The position numbers were made by a program, and so were the translations under genes. From CAZBAF01 sp964490245 (lineage in GTDB: Bacteria; Patescibacteriota; Saccharimonadia; Saccharimonadales; JACDBH01), in the NCBI GenBank assembly GCA_964490245.1, contig CAZBAF010000004.1, positions 16,759-80,758 of the forward strand: a DNA stretch of 64,000 bases. The letters are read 5' to 3'. Below the pieces are notes generated by a model that ran no database searches, had not been told where the DNA came from, and saw only the letters and a list, made by a program, of their open reading frames with translations. The first letter of the stretch is position 1; each line of letters opens with the position of its first letter. Positions 59,433 through 64,000 of this stretch are shown here, one piece after another.

Positions 59433-61334
59433 ATGTTCCGGTTAAGTTTACTAGACAGGGCAAAAAAGAGCCGGCGTCATTCGATCAATCGGAGTGCGGA
59501 GCATACGAAAAAACTTCTGTTCATCGCCTCCTTTGCTGTTGTGGGTGCCTGGCTGCTTTTTTCTGTACGCGCGGCAGATGTGCAGCCGCCAGTTCCGTCC
59601 GATCGCCCTTTTGTACGTCTGTTTACTGAGGTCAATCACCCGACGGTTATCAGGAACGCAAACAATGCAGCCAGCATTAATCAGCTCAAGCAATGGTACG
59701 TACATGTTCATGCCGAGGGCAGCAACACCTTCCCGCTTGGCGATGCTTCGCGCACCAGCGGTTCTGATACGACGTTTGCCTATAAAGCGGCTCAGGCCGG
59801 GTTATGGACATCAAATTACCGCAACGGATCATATGTCTCTCAGGCAAATTCGGACCAGGTGAACTTTGGTGAAGCAGCCAGCATAGAACAAAATGCGCCG
59901 CTTGCTATTGGCACCTGGTGGCCGGGTAACTTTGCCCCTTACGTTAACGGTAACAACAATGCAGCTATAGCACGCCTGACCGCTAATATTACTTCTTCGG
60001 CTACGACAGTGAACGTAACCAGTGCGGCCAGCGTCAAGCCTGCGTCAAACCTGCCTAATACCTGGCCGTATATACGCTCCACCAACACCGGCACCTATTC
60101 AAAAAGTACGGCGGATTATGTCTCCTGGATACGGATCAATAATGAGATCATGCGTATCACCGGTACGCCAACCGAAAGCAACGGTGTGGTCAGTATTCCG
60201 GTACAGCGGGGCTACTTTGGCACCACGCCGGCGGCTCATGCCTCCAATACACGCGTGCAATCACCTACCTATATCGGCAGTACGCAAGCAGTTATTTCCG
60301 ACCAGACGCTTGCCGGCTCGCCCAATGTAAACAGCGCAAACAAAGCCTTAAGATACAGTATTAAAATCTGGCAGCCCGACGGCTATAAGTGGATTGCGCA
60401 GCGCATTAAGGACACTTTCGGCACATCATCCTTTCTTGGCGGACACAATACCGTCTGGCTGGATGTCTCAAGTTGTAACCAATACAACAACTCATCAAGC
60501 TCGGGGCACATGGTCTGGAATTGGAATGAAGCCACCAATCAAAAAATACTGCGTGACGAATGGGGCCAGCATCAAAAGACAAAGCTGGCAGGACTCCGAA
60601 GTGAGCTCCCGGGTATTAAATTTACCGGCAATAACCTCGGTAGTAACTTTAATCCCTGCACTGACGAGCTGCTTGGCAATGCTTACGACGGCGGCGTTTT
60701 TGAGCATTGGATGAAAACCGACCCCGTATGGAGCTTGGACTGGAATGGCTCAATGCAGCAGAATTTTGACGTGCAGAAAAACAACTGGCCCGGAATATAC
60801 TGGGTCCGATGGAATTATGATTTTTATGCCGCCAACGGCGGCCCGACGGCTGCGCAAATAGATGCCTATAAGCGTTTTAGTTACGGTTCGCTATTGCTGG
60901 CGTATCGCACGACCGCAGACCGCTATCAATATGGCGGGTTGTGGGAACTTAGCAAGCCTGACGAACTGTATTTCTGGGACTGGGGCGCGCCGGTCAATCC
61001 GACTCCGAACGGGCTGGCAGATGTCTCGGCGGGCAGCGGTGGCCTGTACAAGCGCGACTTTGCGAACGGTATGGTTATCGTTAACCCCGGCACGCAATCG
61101 GTGACGTACAATCTGGGCGGCACATATTTTGATGTCACGCGAAAAAACAGCTCGAATCAACCTATTGCGGTGCAGTCGGTCACGATTGGCCCTAAGGATG
61201 CAGCTTTTGTCATGAAGGGCGTATCGGATGCTCCAAACCTTAGCCTTGAAGCTGAGCATGGTATGCAGAATGGTTCGGTAACGACCATTAATGACCCGAA
61301 TGCCTCACAGGGCAAAGCCGTTCGCTTTGATTAG
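59433..61334 (+). CDS. Secreted glycoside-hydrolase-like protein, cut in its carbohydrate-binding module
   Basis: 633 residues from MFRLSLLDRAKK. A basic N-terminus and one membrane helix (about 28-46) anchor or export it. The main domain, with NTVWLDVSSCNQYNNSSSSG, NWPGIYWVRWNYDFYAANGG and ELYFWDWGAPVNPTP, is like the putative glycosidases of the GHL15/PF14885 type. It ends SLEAEHGMQNGSVTTINDPN and ASQGKAVRFD, which is only the first quarter of a CBM6-like module, so the gene appears truncated at its 3' end. TAGAAT ends 7 nt before the chosen ATG. Confidence 0.75.
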   Translation: MFRLSLLDRAKKSRRHSINRSAEHTKKLLFIASFAVVGAWLLFSVRAADVQPPVPSDRPFVRLFTEVNHPTVIRNANNAASINQLKQWYVHVHAEGSNTFPLGDASRTSGSDTTFAYKAAQAGLWTSNYRNGSYVSQANSDQVNFGEAASIEQNAPLAIGTWWPGNFAPYVNGNNNAAIARLTANITSSATTVNVTSAASVKPASNLPNTWPYIRSTNTGTYSKSTADYVSWIRINNEIMRITGTPTESNGVVSIPVQRGYFGTTPAAHASNTRVQSPTYIGSTQAVISDQTLAGSPNVNSANKALRYSIKIWQPDGYKWIAQRIKDTFGTSSFLGGHNTVWLDVSSCNQYNNSSSSGHMVWNWNEATNQKILRDEWGQHQKTKLAGLRSELPGIKFTGNNLGSNFNPCTDELLGNAYDGGVFEHWMKTDPVWSLDWNGSMQQNFDVQKNNWPGIYWVRWNYDFYAANGGPTAAQIDAYKRFSYGSLLLAYRTTADRYQYGGLWELSKPDELYFWDWGAPVNPTPNGLADVSAGSGGLYKRDFANGMVIVNPGTQSVTYNLGGTYFDVTRKNSSNQPIAVQSVTIGPKDAAFVMKGVSDAPNLSLEAEHGMQNGSVTTINDPNASQGKAVRFD

Positions 61335-61346
61335 CCGCCGGCTTGA

Positions 61347-61520
61347 TTATGCACGGTGCGTGCTGCCGGGGTGCATAGTCGCCTGACTGCTGATGGATAC
61401 GGCCGCCAGGCCGACTATGGCATGGAAGGCCAGATCAAGCTCTGTCAGACCGCTCGGCAATATGCCAAACAGATCCCTTGAAGGCAGTCCGGCAATCGCC
61501 ATGCCTACATATATGACCAG
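61347..61520 (-). pseudogene. Fragment resembling the C-terminus of a DUF4383-like membrane protein
   Basis: The minus strand reads MAIAGLPSRDLFGILPSGLT followed by ELDLAFHAIVGLAAVSIS, a hydrophobic pattern seen at the end of small membrane proteins of this type. The frame is closed upstream by TGA and overlaps the DUF2200 gene start on the other strand. A remnant is the likely reading. Confidence 0.35.
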
Positions 61521-61863
61521 TCACCGAATTTATGCCATGAGTTTTGCAAAGGTATATCCCCTGTACGTGGCCAAAGCCGAGAGAAAGGGCCGCACAAAAG
61601 CCGAGGTTGACGCAATAATCCGCTGGCTGACAGGTTACACGCAGGCGGGTTTGGAGGCAGAAATTCAGAAAGAAACAGACTTTGAGACTTTCTTTGCCCA
61701 TGCTCCGGACCTCAATCCGGCGCGCAAGCAGATAACCGGCGTGATCTGCGGCATCAGGGTGGAAGACATCAAAGAACCGCTGATGCAGGAAATACGCTAT
61801 CTTGATAAGCTGATCGACGAGCTGGCCCGCGGCAAGGCGATGGAAAAGATCCTCCGGAAATAA
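61513..61863 (+). CDS. DUF2200 domain protein
   Basis: 116 residues, the normal family length from MTSHRIYAMSFAKVYPLYVA. KAERKGRTKAEVDAIIRWLT and EIRYLDKLIDELARGKAMEK are diagnostic. Cytosolic, function unknown. A longer frame begins 120 nt upstream but lacks family support there. From 61864 to 62046 I see no gene. Confidence 0.9.
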   Translation: MTSHRIYAMSFAKVYPLYVAKAERKGRTKAEVDAIIRWLTGYTQAGLEAEIQKETDFETFFAHAPDLNPARKQITGVICGIRVEDIKEPLMQEIRYLDKLIDELARGKAMEKILRK

Positions 61864-62046
61864 TCGGTGCCAACCTATCCTTTTATTTCAGGTTTTATAC
61901 ATGCCCGTCATGTTAAACATCTCGCCATGGCTCCACATCATGCTATTCAGAACACCTGATCGCCTGTGCCTTCTATAGCGTAAGGCTGGTTGTCCGCCGA
62001 GTTTCCCCGTTCTTGCCGCGAAACTTCTATATCACGACAAGAATTA

Positions 62047-62077
62047 GAAAACCGCCATCCTTTCAGATGACGGTTTC
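62047..62077 (-). terminator. Intrinsic terminator behind the pyrophosphatase gene
   Basis: On the minus strand AACCGTCATC pairs with GATGGCGGTT, followed by TTTTCT. It lies just downstream of the 33-bp repeat. Confidence 0.75.
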
Positions 62078-62098
62078 TTGGTTTTCCTAGTCAATTAA

Positions 62099-62131
62099 TG
62101 GCTGGGGTTATGTGACATACTTCGCAACTTT
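62099..62131. repeat. 33-bp direct repeat, copy 1
   Basis: Identical to 62515-62547. It contains GTTATGTGACATAC, an imperfect palindrome, and ends at the stop codon of the pyrophosphatase gene. Confidence 0.9.
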
Positions 62132-62468
62132 AGCGAACAATTTCAGACTCAAACCATTGTTCTTGAAAATTAGTTAACTCTCTAATTTTTTCGTCGTCAA
62201 ATTCTTTTCCGTCTTCACAAACAATTAGCTTGTCATCATTGTCGTTTAGTCGATGTATTATGGCTATGCACCTACCCTCAAAAGTTTTGAGAGGCTCATC
62301 AGGACCAAGCACATAAGCATCAAGCTCCTCTCCGTCAGGCGCCTCAGTGCCAGGAATAAATCCGTAGTTAACAGGATATTCAAATCCATGCTTTGGATGA
62401 GTGGACCCAAGAGGCCTGTCCATTTGCACGCTAACCATCTCACCTAAATATGGACTACTGTATTTCAT
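62130..62468 (-). CDS. Small inorganic pyrophosphatase-like protein
   Basis: 112 residues, shorter than the 170 of family I pyrophosphatases. The start of the fold is clear: VSVQMDRPLGSTHPKHGFEY, PVNYGFIPGTEAPDGEELDA and AYVLGPDEPL, including Asp residues that bind metal. It would hydrolyse pyrophosphate or a related compound. Its AT-richer sequence and the flanking 33-bp repeats suggest transfer. Confidence 0.85.
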   Translation of the reverse strand: MKYSSPYLGEMVSVQMDRPLGSTHPKHGFEYPVNYGFIPGTEAPDGEELDAYVLGPDEPLKTFEGRCIAIIHRLNDNDDKLIVCEDGKEFDDEKIRELTNFQEQWFESEIVR

Positions 62469-62480
62469 GAACTAATCATA

Positions 62481-62510
62481 AAACAAAAAAGCACTAATCC
62501 ATAGTGCTTA
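62481..62510 (-). terminator. Intrinsic terminator behind the glycosyltransferase gene
   Basis: Minus strand: AAGCACTA, loop, TAGTGCTT followed by a T run. Same position relative to the 33-bp repeat as the terminator at 62047. Confidence 0.8.
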
Positions 62511-62514
62511 TGCT

Positions 62515-62547
62515 TGGCTGGGGTTATGTGACATACTTCGCAACTTT
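62515..62547. repeat. 33-bp direct repeat, copy 2
   Basis: Identical to 62099-62131 with a spacing of 416 bp. It lies 3 nt from the glycosyltransferase stop codon. Confidence 0.9.
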
Positions 62548-62550
62548 GTT

Positions 62551-63744
62551 CTAGGCAGAAGCTCCACTTCTTTGCCATACAGTCCATTCTGTACGCTTTC
62601 TTCGGATTAATCTATAGATTGATTTTAATAAAGCAATAAACTCTATAAACTCTATAAATACCAACATTATAGGCATTAGAAAAACCCAAAGATTTTTCTT
62701 ACTATGTTTTTCTCTCATATCACCCAATAGTAAGAGAGCGAAGGGGACTATTGAGTATGCCAGTATTAAAGCTGGGATATTTGCACTAATAAACACTAGA
62801 TATCCTAAAGTTAGAATAATTACGGGGAACAATAACACTTCCAGCAAGCCAAACAATTGAAGTGGCAAGTCGATTAGTGTCAAGTATCGTCCCTTCCTAA
62901 AGGAAAATAGAAAGTCTTTGTGAAATCTTAAGCACTCCAAATAACCGTGCCTCCATCGTGTTCTTTGATTCAAGAGACCTTTAACGCTTGACGCGCCTTC
63001 AGTAATACATACAGCATCGTCAACGTATGCAATTTTATGGCCAGCCATTTTGATTCTCATGGATATGTCTAAATCCTCGGTACTACTGTAGTCAGTAAAC
63101 TCACCTGTTTTCCTCAAAACACTGGATCTAAACATAGTTAATGCTCCTGGGAAAATATATGCAGAATCAAAAATATGTTGGGCACGCTTAACATGGAAAC
63201 CTACTGTGTATTCGAAATGCTGGGCATAACCTAACCAATTTTTTGTATTTCCCACTATAACTTCACCTATCGCTACGCTGAACCTCTTATCAGATAAAGC
63301 GTCTACCATTTTAGCAATGCTATCAGCTTCCAAAAATGAATCAGCATCCAATGTCAGAACTAAAGTCCCACTTGCGTTTAAAACTCCATTATTTAGTGCT
63401 CCGGACTTTCCTGTGTTTTTTTGTTCAATTAGCCTTATTCGACCAGGGTATTTGTCTGATATCGACCCCACACTGGATGAAGTAGCGTCTGAAGATCCAT
63501 CATTGATGACTATAATCTCAGTTTTCTTGTAGGTATTATTCAGGACAGATAATAGTGTTTGCCTTATTCCAACTTCTTCGTTCCAGGCGGGAATGATCAC
63601 TGTAACTAGTGGCTTGTAGTTTTTGTACATTCTATCTTCTGGTAAAACTGGTCTTTTATATAGAAATCCTGTTGATAGCCTATAAATAGCTCTGATAAAT
63701 CCAATGAGTATATACACAGCTACAATCTTAATGTAAATATTCAC
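62551..63744 (-). CDS. Processive family 2 glycosyltransferase
   Basis: 397 residues. N-terminal helix, GT-A core (PLVTVIIPAWNEEVGIRQTL, EIIVINDGSSDATSS, LVLTLDADSFLEAD, STEDLDISMRIKMAGHKI) and the QRTRWRHGYLE motif of processive enzymes such as PgaC/IcaA or hyaluronan synthases. Three or more C-terminal helices form the export channel. It probably makes an envelope polysaccharide. Codon use is clearly AT-richer than the rest of the window. Confidence 0.92.
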   Translation of the reverse strand: MNIYIKIVAVYILIGFIRAIYRLSTGFLYKRPVLPEDRMYKNYKPLVTVIIPAWNEEVGIRQTLLSVLNNTYKKTEIIVINDGSSDATSSSVGSISDKYPGRIRLIEQKNTGKSGALNNGVLNASGTLVLTLDADSFLEADSIAKMVDALSDKRFSVAIGEVIVGNTKNWLGYAQHFEYTVGFHVKRAQHIFDSAYIFPGALTMFRSSVLRKTGEFTDYSSTEDLDISMRIKMAGHKIAYVDDAVCITEGASSVKGLLNQRTRWRHGYLECLRFHKDFLFSFRKGRYLTLIDLPLQLFGLLEVLLFPVIILTLGYLVFISANIPALILAYSIVPFALLLLGDMREKHSKKNLWVFLMPIMLVFIEFIEFIALLKSIYRLIRRKRTEWTVWQRSGASA

Positions 63745-63750
63745 TGTTTT

Positions 63751-63912
63751 TTATGCTCTATTTTTACGCTTGAATATCAGAAAAAGCACACCAATAGCTA
63801 CAAAGGCAATTCCTAGAATATAAATTGCTAAATTTGGCCATAATACAATTCCGAAGACTGTAGGGGCTGCTATAGTCGAGGCACTCAAAACCGTGCCATC
63901 ACCTGAATACAT
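63751..63912 (-). CDS. Small single-helix membrane protein
   Basis: 53 residues: MYSGDGTVLSASTIAAPTVF, then a helix (about 20-46) and a basic tail FKRKNRA. GGAG lies about 8 nt before the ATG. It is 6 nt upstream of the glycosyltransferase, so co-transcribed and possibly a partner of it. Unknown family. Confidence 0.6.
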   Translation of the reverse strand: MYSGDGTVLSASTIAAPTVFGIVLWPNLAIYILGIAFVAIGVLFLIFKRKNRA

Positions 63913-64000
63913 CTTCAACTCCAAAATTAATAATAAATGATTATTAATAATTATAACATAATAATTTAATTATAACAATTTTTATTTTACAGGAGTACAT
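63913..64000 (-). promoter_or_regulatory. AT-rich promoter region
   Basis: Two TATAAT sequences on the minus strand lie within this very AT-rich stretch, upstream of the small membrane gene. No gene is visible before the window edge. Confidence 0.4.

Overview
The window looks like a chromosome segment of a patescibacterium (CPR), most likely Candidatus Saccharibacteria (TM7) of an environmental, oxygen-using type. The basis is the combination of a DUF3048 protein, a sortase, PEGA and DUF4367-like membrane proteins, a RAYT transposase, a compact F-type ATP synthase operon, type II NADH dehydrogenase and a bo3-type quinol oxidase, with almost no biosynthetic genes. TGA acts as a stop codon (many ATGA overlaps), which argues against the recoded Gracilibacteria/Absconditabacteria. 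No rRNA is present, so the lineage is inferred.

Layout. 1-5414: end of a two-component locus (histidine kinase plus a cut-off gene), DUF3048 protein, gltX and a DUF1697 protein. 5415-10456: three copies (A, B, C) of a roughly 500-nt structured repeat separate a DUF4367-like protein, a PEGA protein and a small membrane protein. 10457-19854: sortase, tRNA-Leu(CAA) with a nuclease-gene remnant behind it, a possible nuclease, an NNRD-like protein, a second two-component pair, an EndoU-type ribonuclease, exonuclease III, pyrH, two unknown genes and an MBL hydrolase. 19941-25383: a RAYT element, an smpB-like remnant, smpB, a GH-A glycosidase divergent from a GT2, a thermonuclease and a TerC protein. 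25437-28620: repeats D and E around a cobalamin adenosyltransferase and redox or unknown genes. 28750-36732: the atp operon (I-B-E-F-H-A-G, two small unknown genes, D, a four-helix-bundle gene, C). 36940-48227: antiporter, aquaporin, MazG-like, UvrD-like helicase-nuclease, queA and several unknown genes. 48293-57720: respiratory block (NDH-2, FAD-linked hydroxy-acid oxidase, CyoE, CyoABCD) with repeat F and a candidate small RNA. 57845-61863: membrane protein, PAP2 phosphatase, a surface glycosidase-like protein cut off in its binding module, and DUF2200. 62099-64000: an AT-rich tract with 33-bp direct repeats around a pyrophosphatase gene and a processive glycosyltransferase.

How the genes work together. 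NDH-2 and the FAD oxidase would feed a quinone pool, the CyoABCD oxidase (heme O from CyoE) would pump protons, and the F-ATPase would use or build the gradient. Quinone synthesis genes are not in the window. Surface genes (sortase, glycosidases, glycosyltransferases, PAP2) fit an envelope suited to attachment.

Most notable: (1) a multicopy, multi-hairpin intergenic element whose stems keep pairing while their sequence changes, placed four times against or near the stop codon of a convergent gene; (2) many -10 boxes 6-8 nt before start codons, implying widespread leaderless mRNAs, including divergent pairs sharing one -10 region; (3) inverted-repeat hairpins in the atp operon, one enclosing a four-helix-bundle gene, plus paired unknown small genes coupled to atpG; (4) a CyoD fused to a copper-ligand-less cupredoxin-like domain; (5) a direct-repeat-bounded one-gene unit near 62.1-62.5 kb.
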